Origin: Gigantopelta aegis
Lineage: Eukaryota; Mollusca; Gastropoda; Neomphalida; Peltospiridae
DNA length: 64,000 nucleotides
Reading direction: 5' to 3'
NCBI RefSeq assembly: GCF_016097555.1
Contig: NC_054707.1
Span: 83,674,121-83,738,120, forward strand
The position numbers were made by a program, and so were the translations under genes. Under the pieces are notes generated by a model, which saw only the letters and a program-made list of their open reading frames with translations, searched no databases and was not told the DNA's origin. Positions 1 to 12,644 of the stretch are shown piece by piece (the first letter of the stretch is position 1; each line of letters opens with the position of its first letter).

Positions 1-255
1 AAAATGAATTACTAAAAACAAATTACATGTAACAAATTAAATACGCAACAACAAATTAACAATAGACAAACCACAAGACAAACCACAAGACAGCAACACA
101 ACACACGCGAGTCAAGGTTGACACGCCACAAACGCACGTGCAAACAGAGCAGCTCAAAAGCACGACCTCGCTCTCCGAAGTTTCTGGCAGGAGTGTCGAA
201 TAAAATGTGTTGAGTGCGTCGTTAAATAAAACATTTCCTTCCTTCATATCAGACA
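1..255 (+). repeat. 5'-truncated SINE tail (A type) with flanking sequence
   Basis: Bases about 197-244 match the last part of the tRNA-headed SINE seen complete near 55836 (AAAATGTGTTGAGTGCGTCG, then GTTAAATAAAACATTTCCTT). The head is missing. The preceding 190 bp is AC-rich and unrecognised; no convincing coding sequence is seen on either strand. Confidence 0.55.
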
Positions 256-430
256 TGGGGTAATCGTAATCAGTAATCGTAATCGATTACAATTGATTAC
301 ATATTTTCATGTAATCGTAATCGTAATCGATTACTCTGTTTGAGAATACCATGTAAACGTAATCGTAATCGATTACATTGCTAATGTAATCGTAATTTAT
401 GATTACTTCCGTGATTACAACACTAGGATT
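256..430. repeat. Cluster of TAATCGATTAC motifs, probable hAT-type transposon end
   Basis: The stretch repeats GTAATCGTAATCGATTAC several times in both orientations and ends GTGATTACAACACTA, whose reverse complement starts TAGTGTTG. Such subterminal repeats beside a TAGTGTT terminus resemble ends of hAT-family elements. No transposase or partner end is visible, so the assignment is tentative. Confidence 0.4.
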
Positions 431-1500
431 AAAGTTTCAAACTGTATGAACTTGCACTTTTTTTATCATTATATATCAATCATTATTATAGCATCCTTCA
501 ATATACATGTATCTTTAAAGTAATAAAGTTATTACCTACTAGCAATGTAAACAAAGTATGTAAGTTAGGAAAATATTTATACAAAATAATAAGAAGGCGT
601 GAATCTATGGTTACTTAGTCTTAATAGAGTTCTGTACACATATTATCATATTCTCCTAAAACTGTTTTATACCAACACCTTCCATTATGTCTGTAAATGG
701 TTATATTATGTACCATATGTTATGTACACCTGATAAGCTATAAAACTTCAAAGGACATGAAGAAGGAAATGAATAAGTAAATTGAATATAACGGGCATGT
801 ATATATAAGCTTATGAAAACATGCTTATTAACCAAACCGCTTTGATATGCTTGGTAACAACTCAAGTAACAGTGCTAGTATTTGGGTACAGCACTGAGAA
901 ATCAGTGTAGACAATAGAGCTGACTTCCCATTGTTTTCTATTATAATAGTAGAACTATAATTTGACTTGGAAACATTGGAGCTCTCCATGATTAAATATT
1001 TTCATTTCGGGCTAATGTTGCATTTCAAACCATTATTATAAGTAAATATTGTTTAAAACGTAGCTTATTGCTGTGTGTGGATTGGCTGCCTAGTCAAGCT
1101 AACAGACAAGAGATTAAGGTTGTGCGCTGTCCGTCTGCAGTCATTAAGACTAACAAGACAAAACAACACTTTATTTACTCTCTGGCCGTTGCACAACGGC
1201 GTAGGAGGAATATATACATAATATTTCTATAAACACGTGACAAGATGAAAGAGAAATACAAAAGTTAAATTACAATGATTGTGAATTAATTCCTATGAAC
1301 ATTTGCATACAACATAAAGCTGTGAATATTCATAAAAATACAAATATATAAACTGTTTAGCCGGTAGAACTAGTTAAAATTGTTATTTGTAAATTAATGA
1401 TCAATATATATGTAAAATGTACTTCTGGGGGTTGGGGATGTGAAATATCAAGGATGTTTAAATGCATTCATAATTACTTTTATAAACTTTGTTAAATTCT
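431..1500. other. AT-rich stretch without recognised genes
   Basis: No reading frame, RNA gene or repeat could be supported here. Composition is typical of the intergenic DNA in this window. Confidence 0.5.
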
Positions 1501-2548
1501 TTAGTGTACTGATTCGTTTGTTTTGCATTAGTTCTTTGAATTTATAAGTACTTGGTCGAGTATAGTAATACGGATGTAAAAATTGAGTCCTAGAATTACT
1601 AAAAAAGTGCAAATGAAAAGATAGTGAAACTCATCACCAATTTCACTTTCATTGCACAGGGTACACATTCTATCTTCTAATGAAATATTATTCCAGCGTC
1701 CTGTTTCTACCGGTAAATAGTGGTTTGATGTTCTGAATTTTAAGAGTGGTTTCCACAGTTTTTCTGGAAGTATATTAATGTATTTTTCTAAAATTAGTTG
1801 TTCCTTATATAATTGGTAGGTTTTGCCTCTCGAAGATAATGATATGTTACTTCTCCATGTTTGTGAATATTGATCAGTTTGTCTTTGTTTAATTTGTTGC
1901 GAGAGACAATTAACTGATCTGAAAGTTTGAGCTACCCAGACATTACCCATTCCCAAGTTTTCCTAATTTTTTTTAATAGTAATGACTCATTTATATTCTG
2001 TTCCGTTAACAATATAGTCATTTAGCATTACTTTATACAATAACGTCGAACATTTTGACTGCTTTCCTGATAAAAGCCTTGCCCAGTAACATACCATTCT
2101 TCTATAAATTATTAATTCAATAGGAAGTCTCCCTAGCTCTCCAAAGAGCATAAAAAATGGTGTTGCTTTCCTAATAGGTAAAATATGTCTTAAAAAATGT
2201 ATTTGTACGGAATTAAATATATCAATTTTCTCATGTCCCCAGACTTCACATCCGTATAACAAGATTGGAAGGACTATTGAATCAAACATTTTTAATTTAC
2301 ATTCGGTTGATAAATGATTTTTTTTACCTTTTGATAATACAAAATACATGGCCTTAGTAGCCTGTTGGCTGAGCTTAGTTTTAGTAATACGGAAGTTATT
2401 TAATTTAGTAAAGATAATTCCAAGATATTTATATTCTTTTACATTCTCTAGAACAGTGTTTCCGATCTTGAAAGTATGTTTATAATCTCTAGTGGTTCCC
2501 TTAAAAATTAATATTTTCGTTTTGCTACAGTTTATTTTAAATTTCCAT
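1500..2548 (-). mobile_element. 5'-truncated LINE (CR1/Jockey-like), 3' part of the reverse-transcriptase ORF
   Basis: The reverse strand reads SKTKILIF (about 2525), then EYKYLGI, LLYGCEVWG and finally the C-terminal zinc-binding region with RMCTLCNESEIGDEFHYLF. These are the palm/thumb end and zinc knuckle of non-LTR retrotransposon ORF2 proteins. The frame is continuous from about 2540 to 1528 except for in-frame TGA at 1987-1989 and TAG near 1963. Everything upstream of the palm is missing, which is normal 5' truncation. It is dead as a protein-coding unit. Confidence 0.75.
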
Positions 2549-2726
2549 TTTCAAGAATATTGATAAAATATATTTAAGGGGACGCGATGGTGTGATTATA
2601 TCAACACCATACATGCAGAGTAGGATGTGGTTCAGCGATAGATAGATCGCCTGATGTGTGATAGGTACGCAGGATCGACCCCCTTCGGTACATTTGGGTT
2701 GTTTGACTGACTGATAGATTGATTGA

Positions 2727-2992
2727 TTGATATTTATTTTCGTCCTTCAATCTAATTAAGTTTCAAGCAAGCAGTCTTGGGAACACACATCAGCTCTCTG
2801 GCCTGTCTGTCCACGTGAAAGGGTTAGTTGTTAGTGGTTAGTGATAGAGAATTTGGTGTTGTGGCCTTACACCTACCCATTGAGTCGTTAAACTGGCAAT
2901 GTGTGCAAGCCGGTAACGGGGTGCGAACCTAGTACCTACCAGCCTTATGTCCGATGGCTTAACCACTACTCCACTGACTCGACTGAGGCCGG
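2727..2992 (-). mobile_element. tRNA-headed SINE, minus orientation
   Basis: This is the reverse complement, with divergence, of the SINE at 3296-3564. The head (GAGTCAGTGGAGTAGTGG, then GGTTCGCACCCC) lies at the high-coordinate end. The body with CTAACCACTAACAACTAACC and the tail of the family are present. The two copies lie 300 bp apart in opposite orientation. Confidence 0.65.
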
Positions 2993-3295
2993 TTATTTTT
3001 GGTTTCCCCTTTCTCATTTTAACAATGGCAGCTGACTCAAGTTTTGTTCATCGGTGAAAGTGTTTAGGGGAAACTGCAAAATCAACAACATATGAATATT
3101 CATTTGCTACGTTACCTGACAGCCGAGTATGTTTCTACGTCCACACAAAGGAATCGGAAGCGCGACTGATAGGAAATAAACACACCCGTTATCGCGGATA
3201 GTGGATGAATAATTGAGTAGTGGTGCAGAACTCGTCCACGGTTCGCTAAGCTAGAAGCCGATACTTGGCTTTCATCGAGTCACATCACTCGCATT

Positions 3296-3564
3296 ACAGG
3301 CCTCGGTGGCGCAGTGGCTAAGCCATCGGACTACAGGCTGGTAGGTACAGGGTTCGCAGCCCGGTACCGGCTCCAACACAGAGCGAGTTCTTAAGGGCTC
3401 AATGGGTAGGTGTAAGGCCACTACACCCTCTTCTCTCTCACTAACCACTAACAAACTAACAACTAACCCACTGTCCTGGACAGGCAGCCCAGATAGCTGA
3501 GGTGTGTCCAGGACAGCGTGCTTGAACCTTAATTGGATATAAGCACGAAAATAAGTTGAAATCA
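3296..3564 (+). mobile_element. tRNA-headed SINE with 12-bp target-site duplication
   Basis: The head carries A-box-like TGGCGCAGTGG and B-box-like GGGTTCGCAGCCC, as expected of an internal RNA polymerase III promoter. The insertion is flanked by ATCACTCGCATT at 3284-3295 and 3565-3576, which fixes its borders. The body is unrelated to the main SINE family of the window but ends in a similar A-rich tail. Confidence 0.8.
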
Positions 3565-3587
3565 ATCACTCGCATTCTCGTGAAACA

Positions 3588-3809
3588 TATTCCATTCAGA
3601 ACTTATTTTACAATTTTTACGTGATACTGAATTTTATTCTAAATTTTAATTATATCTATCTGTGATATTTGTATTTTTAATTTTAATTTTGAATTTTTAT
3701 ATTGATGTTGATCATCACTTTAGTTTTTCCCATTACAATAGTTTGACACCCAATAGCCGATGTATTTTTCATGCTGGGGTGTCGTTAAACATTCATTCAT
3801 TCATTCATT
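3588..3809 (+). mobile_element. Short LINE-like 3' end with (ATTC)n tail and 15-bp target duplication
   Basis: CATTCTCGTGAAACA flanks the insert at 3573-3587 and 3810-3824. The insert ends GACACCCAATAGCCGATG, then GGTGTCGTTAAAC and (ATTC)5. The same tail (CCAATAGCCGATG then GGTGTCGTTAAAC) ends the B-type SINEs at 35322 and 57049, so this is probably the truncated 3' end of their partner LINE. It has no coding capacity. Confidence 0.65.
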
Positions 3810-3979
3810 CATTCTCGTGAAACAAAACAAAGATTGGATGACATGCCAACAAGCAATCTCGGTCATCTCCGTTAATATCCGCTAATCGTACGTAGTGTCC
3901 TTCTTCATTCATTTCTTTTCAGTTTAAATGCAGAGGCGGATCTGGGGTGGCGGGGCAGGGGCCTTTTGGAGTTACCAGT

Positions 3980-5563
<1,584 letters not shown>

Positions 5564-5585
5564 TATATATATATATATATATATC
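5564..5585. repeat. (TA)n microsatellite, right part
   Basis: Continuation of the TA tract interrupted by the Tc1 element. Confidence 0.9.
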
Positions 5586-5800
5586 AGGGTTTCTGCCAGA
5601 GGGTAAAATGGGTATGGCGCCATACCTAACTTTTTTGCAGATTTTTTTTTTTTAAGTTGACTTTTTGACAAAATGAATTACTCTTATCATTACTGTATGA
5701 TTTTCTTAACCCTAACCCTAAACTTCACCCATTTTCTGTCTGGGGGAGCCCCCCCCCCCCCCCCCCATACCCCATGTCGACTGTGGTTGCATTCAATTCC
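5586..5800. repeat. Probable transposon-derived repeat with C-run and GGCGCC palindrome
   Basis: It starts CAGGGTTTCTGCCAGA, contains the perfect palindrome GGTATGGCGCCATACC near 5609, then an 18-base C run near 5749 and a second GCGCCATACC near 5804. The reverse complement of its start (TCTGGCAGAAACCC) recurs at about 11302-11315, so both may be ends of one repeat family. Two CCCTAA units near 5710 are too few to call telomeric. Confidence 0.4.
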
Positions 5801-7050
5801 ATAGCGCCATACCCAAAAATGAACACATAGCCTACTTTATATCTGTAGTTGCATTATATACTTTTGAAAAAAGCAAGATATTCGTCCTACTTCAATATGC
5901 TGACAAAAATGTAAAGACGATTACAAAAATTCACTCACGTATCTGATCCACAAGTCTATGACGTAAAAAAATAATTAAGTTAATACTCAAACTTAAAAAT
6001 AATATTTTGACATAGAGATTTGAACCCACAATAATCTTAAGAGATTCGTACACTTATCCATCACACTACTAGGGACGGCTGCCAATACCTCACTTTTTTT
6101 CTCGTGACTTTCTGGCAGTTCGTGCAAATTGCAGAGTATAACAAACGGACATCTAATTTGCCGGACGAGTATTTCTGTCACTGCTGTAGAAGGAATTTAA
6201 GTCCGGTAGGAATACAAGTCCTAGGATAAAAACAACTTTAAAATAAATCAGGTATGAAAGTCCGGGTAGGACTATGGTTCTTAAGCTATGGAGGTCCGAT
6301 AGGACTACTGCTCCTTGGGAAGCGAGGTCCAACGGACGTCGGTTCCTACGGACCTGCGTTCCTTTTACACCGGGTCTTCTGAAAATAGAGCTCAAAACGT
6401 ATTGAAGACATTGCATGTATGTTTTTAAATCTAGAAGTCGTCTGCTTAGAATGGACTGGATACACCATAATTATCTAGTAGAGCTACTATTTGACAATTG
6501 TTATTCATTGTTATGGTAAAAAGGAATCATATTTAATTAGCTTACATTATTCTGGGACAAAATCAAACTCTTATCTTGTAGTTTTAACTCACACTAACGT
6601 GAGCGCATGCACATAAACATATAAATAGCAATGATCTTTTTCATTACTACAGCCCAGGGCTTATTCCAAACGTCAGTCCAAATATTACTGTAGTAAACAA
6701 TAAGTACACCGTTATGCTATGTAATATAATAACTAAGTACATCTTATATTTTGGTATAATGTTGGGGGTTTTTGACAGATTTTTTTTTTCTTTTGATATT
6801 TATTTTATTAGTAGCCTACTACTGTAGCATTTACTGGATACTGGAGATTGTACCCCTTCTTACATCGCCACAAAGAGGACTGCCACCCTGAGACTAGGTT
6901 TATATACTAAAGCACGCGCAGTTCTACCTTTATTCTCTTTGTATTGCAATACAAGTCAAGCTCCATACCTCGGCTGTTCTAGCATTTTGTTTTCACCCCT
7001 GTATTAAAAATGAGATTTATCATAATTTAATGGTAATTTGTAAATAATTA
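5800..7050. other. No recognised gene
   Basis: The stretch at 6185-6380 has degenerate copies of GTCCGGTAGGACTA-like sequence. The short reading frames here look like chance. Nothing else is supported. Confidence 0.4.
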
Positions 7051-7054
7051 TTTT

Positions 7055-7185
7055 TATTTATACTGGGTTTCTTTTTTTTTTTCAAAAATGTTATTTGAGT
7101 TGGTATGGGTTTAAAACTTGATAACATGTTTTATATGAATTTTAACTGTATTCATTATGAAGTTACATGCCAATTCACTGGTTTC
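7055..7185 (+). repeat. Dispersed repeat, first copy
   Basis: About 120 bp including GAGTTGGTATGGGTTT and ATGAATTTTAAC matches the reverse complement of 19825-19975. The protein readings of both (MNFNxIHYxVxCQF) are alike only because the DNA is homologous. Confidence 0.5.
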
Positions 7186-7240
7186 CTTTTGAAGGAAACA
7201 GACTACATACAGGGAGCACATGATTATTATTCAACAAAGA

Positions 7241-7499
7241 ATATTCTAGTTTTGATTTTGGCTGTGCATTTAAATTACAACGTGATAATTTGAGAAGGGC
7301 CAGTAAGATTTGTCTTCAACTGGCCCTGCTGGCGACCATGGTTTTCATGTTAATTTTTAACCCTGCAGGTGCTAATGGCATCAAACCGTATCAGTTTGAA
7401 AAACTTATCAGAGACTTTGTTCCTGATCCTGGAAATGTTGTCTTAGAAGAAAATTCGGACGAATCAACTGCCGACGAAAGAAAGAAATGTTTTATTTAA
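7241..7499 (+). CDS. 3' end of an unrecognised membrane-protein frame, last codons replaced by a SINE
   Basis: The frame is open from about 7242 (an AG at 7248-7249 could be a splice acceptor) and reads RRASKICLQLALLATMVF, a hydrophobic helix to FNPAGANG, then KPYQFEKLIRDFVPDPGN and an acidic end ENSDESTADE. A SINE sits inside a duplicated target exactly at the end of this frame. In the uninterrupted target sequence ADE is followed by GAC GAG TAA (7796-7804), so the ancestral tail was DE-stop. The present frame instead ends in RKKCFI at 7499. The family is not recognised. It could be a terminal exon of a gene lying further left or a retrocopy; no upstream exon was identified. Confidence 0.4.
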
Positions 7500-7781
7500 C
7501 GACGCACTCAACACATTTTATTTACGGTTATATGGCGTCAGACATATGGTTAAGGACCACACAAATTGAGAGAGGAAACCCGCTGTCGCCATTTCATGGG
7601 CTACTCTTTTCGATTAGAAGCAAGGGATCTTTTATATGCACCATCCCATAGACAGGGTAGTACATCCCACGGCCTTTGATATACCAGTTGTAGTGCACTG
7701 GCTGGAACGAGAAATAGCCCAATGGGCCCACCAACGGGGATCGATCCCAGACCGCTTTACCACTGGGCTACGTCCCGCCCC
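7479..7781 (-). mobile_element. A-type tRNA-headed SINE with 14-bp target duplication
   Basis: Minus orientation: tail AAATGTTTTATTTAACGACG at the left, head (reverse complement of GGGCGGGACGTAGCCCAGTG) at the right. CAACTGCCGACGAA occurs at 7465-7478 and 7782-7795. The copy retains box A and most of the body; the region between box A and box B is shortened compared with the copy at 57049. Confidence 0.85.
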
Positions 7782-8040
7782 CAACTGCCGACGAAGACGA
7801 GTAAGCCACACGGCCATAGACTAGCATACAACAAGCATTTTGTTAAACAATTTTGTATGACTTTTTTAAGGTAAACTGAAGCAAATGGACCTAATTAGAA
7901 GAAAAACACACAAAATGTAATAATATTTCATCATAAATCTTGTTCAGCATAGATGTAAACATGACACGTCAGTGGATATTCCAGAGGCCAATTTCGCAAA
8001 TTTGCAAAAAAGCGTCCCCTCATCACAAAAGCAAGATATA

Positions 8041-8105
8041 CAGGGCCGTAGCTAGGATTTTTTGTTGGGGTGTGGGGGGGGGGGGGGGGGGGGGGGGGGG
8101 GGAGC
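8041..8105. repeat. G-run repeat element end
   Basis: CGTAGCTAGGATTTTTTG followed by more than 30 G residues. The sequence before the G run resembles those at 44118 and 45291 (GTAGCCAGGATTTA), so these appear to be ends of one repeat family that carries a homopolymeric G tract. Confidence 0.5.
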
Positions 8106-8970
8106 AACTGAGTAGTTAATAGTCTAAAAGTCCTTAAACGGTTAGAGGAAAATGCAAAGACGGCCCTGATATAATACTTTTAACAAAAAACTAAAATTAG
8201 CACAATTTTCTTTGTTATCTTAACTAGTTATCCTGCAAGTTTTAATGTGTTTGGTTAAACTGTGTATTTTTTATTATTAAGAAAATGTGTTACCCGTCTG
8301 CCAAAATTGTCCACAGCCTGGCACAGAAACACGGAAATGTTGGAAAATGTTACAATTTTGCCACATACTGACAATCACTTTAAAAGTAATAGGTCCTATC
8401 GACAATATCTTTATGTAGTCTTTGCATTTATTAGAGGGACATTCCTGAGTTTGCTGCCATTTTAAAGATGTTATCGACTAACAGAGACTTTTTAACGACT
8501 GTAATTACATATCAAATATATTTTTCTGCATAAAATATTAGTGGCTGTATATTAAACGTGTTTCTGATTGTTCTAATATTTGTACTAGGTTAAATTTTAT
8601 TTTATTTCCTAAAATATTTGTTTTTCGTACGTACCCAATTATTTAAGACAAAATCCAGTTTGAGCTTCTTACAAATATTAAGACGACCAGAAACACATTA
8701 AATACACAGACACTGATATTCTAAACAAGAAAATATATTTAATATGTAAGTTTAATCGTAGAACTATTTTATGCAGCAAACTCAGGAATGTCCCTTTAAT
8801 ATAAAATACATCAGGACCGTAGGAACTGGGGAGGGGCGGGCCTAGGGGCTTGTTCAGATCTCCATCCCACACTTGAGGATGAAAATGTATGTTTTAAATG
8901 TTCACTACTCTACATAAATAAAGATGATATAAAGATGAAAATCTAGTTCGTATCCCTCACTAGATACTGT

Positions 8971-9012
<42 letters not shown>

Positions 9013-9350
9013 CAAATATCGTTCTTGCAGGCCTGTACAAATGTAAATAATATGTAGAGGCTGAGGTTAGGAGCCAGTTCCTTTTATCTTTAAGATTTTG
9101 TAATCATGATTTAAAACCAACTGTTTCATGTAGTTTGCTCCACATACTGACATAAAACACATTTTTTTTTATATATTGGAATAAACAAAACAATTACAAT
9201 ATATCCAGTGGTATTTTATTTAATCATTCATGAAGAAGAATATATGATGTTTATTCCAAGTGGTAACTATTGTTAATTTTGCTTTAAATTGCTAGATGCC
9301 AAAAGTGATTAATTATATTATTTTATGTTAACAGTCGAAAATTAGACGAC
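8106..9350. other. No recognised gene; (CA)n at 8974-9010
   Basis: A pure CA microsatellite lies at 8974-9010. GGGACATTCCTGAGTTTGCTG at 8434-8454 recurs in reverse complement near 8773-8792, forming the ends of a loose 360-bp inverted pair that may be a MITE. No coding sequence is supported. Confidence 0.4.
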
Positions 9351-9559
9351 CAATTGTTTCAACCTCTGTCAAAGGTAGCAGGCTTTCTGCCAGAAAATAA
9401 TTTGAGGGTACGTAATAAAAACAAAAACAAAAATAAAAAAAATATATATATGACTTTTTACCTCAAATTCAAAATGGAAACCTCTATTCCAGGCAATAAC
9501 AGGACTAAAGACAGACATTTTTTTAAATTACTGAGATTATTTCCTTCAGAAAAAACAAA

Positions 9560-10558
9560 AACTAATTAAAAATCTGTTTTGGAAAAATGTATTACAAAGT
9601 TGGTTAAAGATACAACAAAAATAGACTTGGGGAAAATAATGATGAAATAATGAGTGCAAATATTTGGTATAATAGACATATCATTAAAGATGATAAACCT
9701 ATATTGTATAAACACTATATTGAAAAAGGCATAATTTTTATACAAGATTTATTGAATGAGCAAGGACAGTTTATGGATTATGAAGTTTGTGAAGCAAGAT
9801 ACAATATAAAATCAGTTTTTTAAGAATATGCCACTTTAATAAGAGCAATCAGAACATTTATTGGCAATATTAAAACTGATAACCAAATATTTGTACCTTT
9901 GAACAATCCAATTTTCCCTTTCAATCTAAGAATTTTTCTAAAAGATGCAAAGGGATGTAAAACAATATACCAATTATTGAACAGGAATAAAGTAATACCT
10001 ACATCACAAATAAAATATTGTAAATTGGGTTGTACGTTTTCTCCACAAATATGGAGATATTATTACAGTTTAACATTTTCAGTTTTAAAAGACCCATCTT
10101 TAATGGGGTTCCAGTATAAAATCTTACACAGAACTATAGCAACAAATACTTTTTTGCATAAAATAAAATATATAGATTCTGATATTTGTCATTTTTGTAA
10201 TCTCCAACCAGAAACATTGGAACATTTGTTTTATAATTGTACAAAAGTTGCTGAAGTCTGGAAAGCTGTTGAATATTGGTTACAAGCCAAAGATGAACAC
10301 ATCTCATTGGACAAAAATATAGTTTTGTTTGGACTTACAAATCAAAAATACAGATTTATTAATTGGCTAATTATTAATGTAAAATATTACATTTATGGAA
10401 TGAAAATTCAGAAGTCCGGACTAAATGTTGAGGCACTTCAAAATATAATAAAAGATAAATTGCAAATTGAAAAATATATATTGTATAAAAAATGTCAGTT
10501 CAGTGAATTTGAAGAAGTTTGTAGACCATGGCAAATTTTCTTCGAAACTAATGGTTGA
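9560..10558 (+). mobile_element. 5'-truncated LINE (L1/Tx1-like) ORF2 C-terminus
   Basis: The translation shows LFWKNVLQSWLKIQ, then IWYNRHIIKDDKPILYKHY, GIIFIQDLLNEQGQF and, in the longest open part (9899-10558), the zinc-binding motif CHFCNLQPETLEHLFYNC followed by W. This order is the C-terminal end of L1/Tx1-type reverse-transcriptase proteins. A frameshift lies before about 9660 and an in-frame TAA at 9821-9823. The catalytic domain is absent. Confidence 0.75.
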
Positions 10559-10602
10559 TGGTTATAGTTTGGAAATCTGTCTTCTTTACTCTTTATTTAT
10601 TA

Positions 10603-10717
<115 letters not shown>

Positions 10718-10719
10718 GA

Positions 10720-11854
10720 CTTGAACATTCTCTCTTATTTTTTATCTACCCATATGAAACCTGTAATGTAAAGGTATTGTATATTGGTTATTTTTAATAG
10801 AGGTTATTCACGTCACAGCATTTTGCTTCCCTTGTTGAGAATAACCTCTATACATGCATATTTATATATGTACATGCAGGGATTTGTCCAGGATTTTTCA
10901 CTAGGGTCCCATAGCAGATGAAATTGAGAAAACAAAATAAACAATGAAGATAAATTGGGAATTTTCAATGCCTGTTTCTTTTGGGAGGGGGACCTTTTTG
11001 GGTACCAGAGAATGTCTGGATAGATCCCTGACATATAGGCCTATAAGTAGTTGTATTATAGACTCATACTGTAAGTAATGATTTCAGGGCCCCTAACCCT
11101 GACATTACCAAATGGTTTCTGGGGTAATATATATATATATGGGTTTGAATTTTTTTTTATTGGATATTTTATTCCATGCATATTTACAAATTTTAAACAG
11201 CAATTCTCTTACTATAATCTATCTAAAAATTAAAACAAAATATATCCATTAATTTCCGAGATGTTTTAGTACATACATGTAATTTTACCCTCCGTACAAT
11301 CTGGCAGAAACCCAGGGTAGGTAAACAGTTATTTGGTGCAGAGTATTTTTAATATGACATACAGAAAGCATTGCAAAGTGCAATTTTATTATGTTTCAAT
11401 AGTGGACATTAGCTTTAAAACTAATTAACCATCATTCCTTCTGGCCACAGTACATATGTTGACACTTGTTCCTACCAAAGTGTTAGCATTTGAATTTTAA
11501 TGGCAACATACTGAACTGACGATAAACATTGTTAACTAATGTATCAATTCACGTTTTGAAGCTGTTTTGTTATGGAGTTAACAAAACCATCTAGATCAAG
11601 AGATGTTAGTATGAAATCGCTATGGGCTGTCGGTGAAAATTAATTTGGTAATTATAGGTAAATAAATGTGAAGTTTAAATATTCATATGTGAACAAATTG
11701 GAATACCTTTATTTAATGTATATCTTAAGTACATACTTGTTTTGGGGAAATCAAATTCACAATTTTGGCCTATTTCCCGTTTCTTGGGATGCATTTCTGT
11801 TACTGTTGCATTTAAAACACTACGCAGTTAACCATCATATAATTACGCCGACTG

Positions 11855-11887
<33 letters not shown>

Positions 11888-12480
11888 TTAATAATAATTA
11901 TCTTGTAAATTAAATTTCCGATAAACCTGGAGACAAACAAAGACGACTGAAAGGCACAACCAAAGAATCAACACGTGTACCGGTACTGCTGGAAGTCTTT
12001 GATAACTCTCATCGATGACGTATTGCCTCGCTTTCGTTCTGATCTACGCATAATCCCGCCCACTTCTCTTTTAACCCTAGCCCGAGTACTCTGACTGTAA
12101 GAGAGCTAGACGGACATTTGGACATAAACACGCTCTCATTACAATCAGAGACCAAGCTATGTATTTTTTTGGCAATTGCTGACAACCAAAAAGTTGGAAA
12201 AGATTTCCACTCTAATACCACAACAATCCTATGTTTGACGTCAAATACACTTACATCGACCATTTTCGAGTTACTTGATTTAAAAAATTCAGATATTAAT
12301 CACTAATACACACACTACAGAAAGAAACCCGACAGCACCCACATTCAGCTAAGCTTCGGCAAACTCCGGACAGCAGAATTCTAAGTTCGCCGACCTATAT
12401 CGTGACGTTGCGTCACATGATCGCCCACTCAGCCATTCCGTTTTCCAGGGGCCGTCTCAAAACGACAAGTGCCCGACAAT
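10720..12480. other. No recognised gene; (AAT)n near 11861-11885
   Basis: AT-rich DNA with short repeats. TCTGGCAGAAACCC near 11302 is the inverse of the repeat end at 5586. The region 12010-12480 is less AT-rich and lacks a convincing exon. Confidence 0.4.
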
Positions 12481-12486
12481 CACAAA

Positions 12487-12612
12487 AAAAGTTTGTTTTG
12501 TGTAACGACACCACTAGAGCACATTGATTCATTAATCATCGGCTATTGGATGTCAAATATTTGGTAATTTTATCATAGTGTTAGAGAGGAAATCCGCTAC
12601 ATTTTATCATAA
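12487..12612 (-). mobile_element. B-type SINE, tail-side fragment
   Basis: GTTTGTTTTGTGTAACGACA, then CACTAGAGCACATTGATT and CGGCTATTGGATGTCAAA match the tail of the complete minus-strand copy at 57049. The tRNA head is missing. Confidence 0.7.
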
Positions 12613-12644
12613 AAACAACTCTTCGTTGTGGTTGACTAAAGTAG

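Noticed and set aside
3299-3380. Functional tRNA gene
   Set aside because: Box A and box B are present but the acceptor stem does not pair and a SINE body follows; it is a SINE head. The same applies to the heads at 35322, 51973 and 55836.
5707-5726. CCCTAACCCTAA as telomeric repeat
   Set aside because: Only two units; too short to be interstitial telomere.
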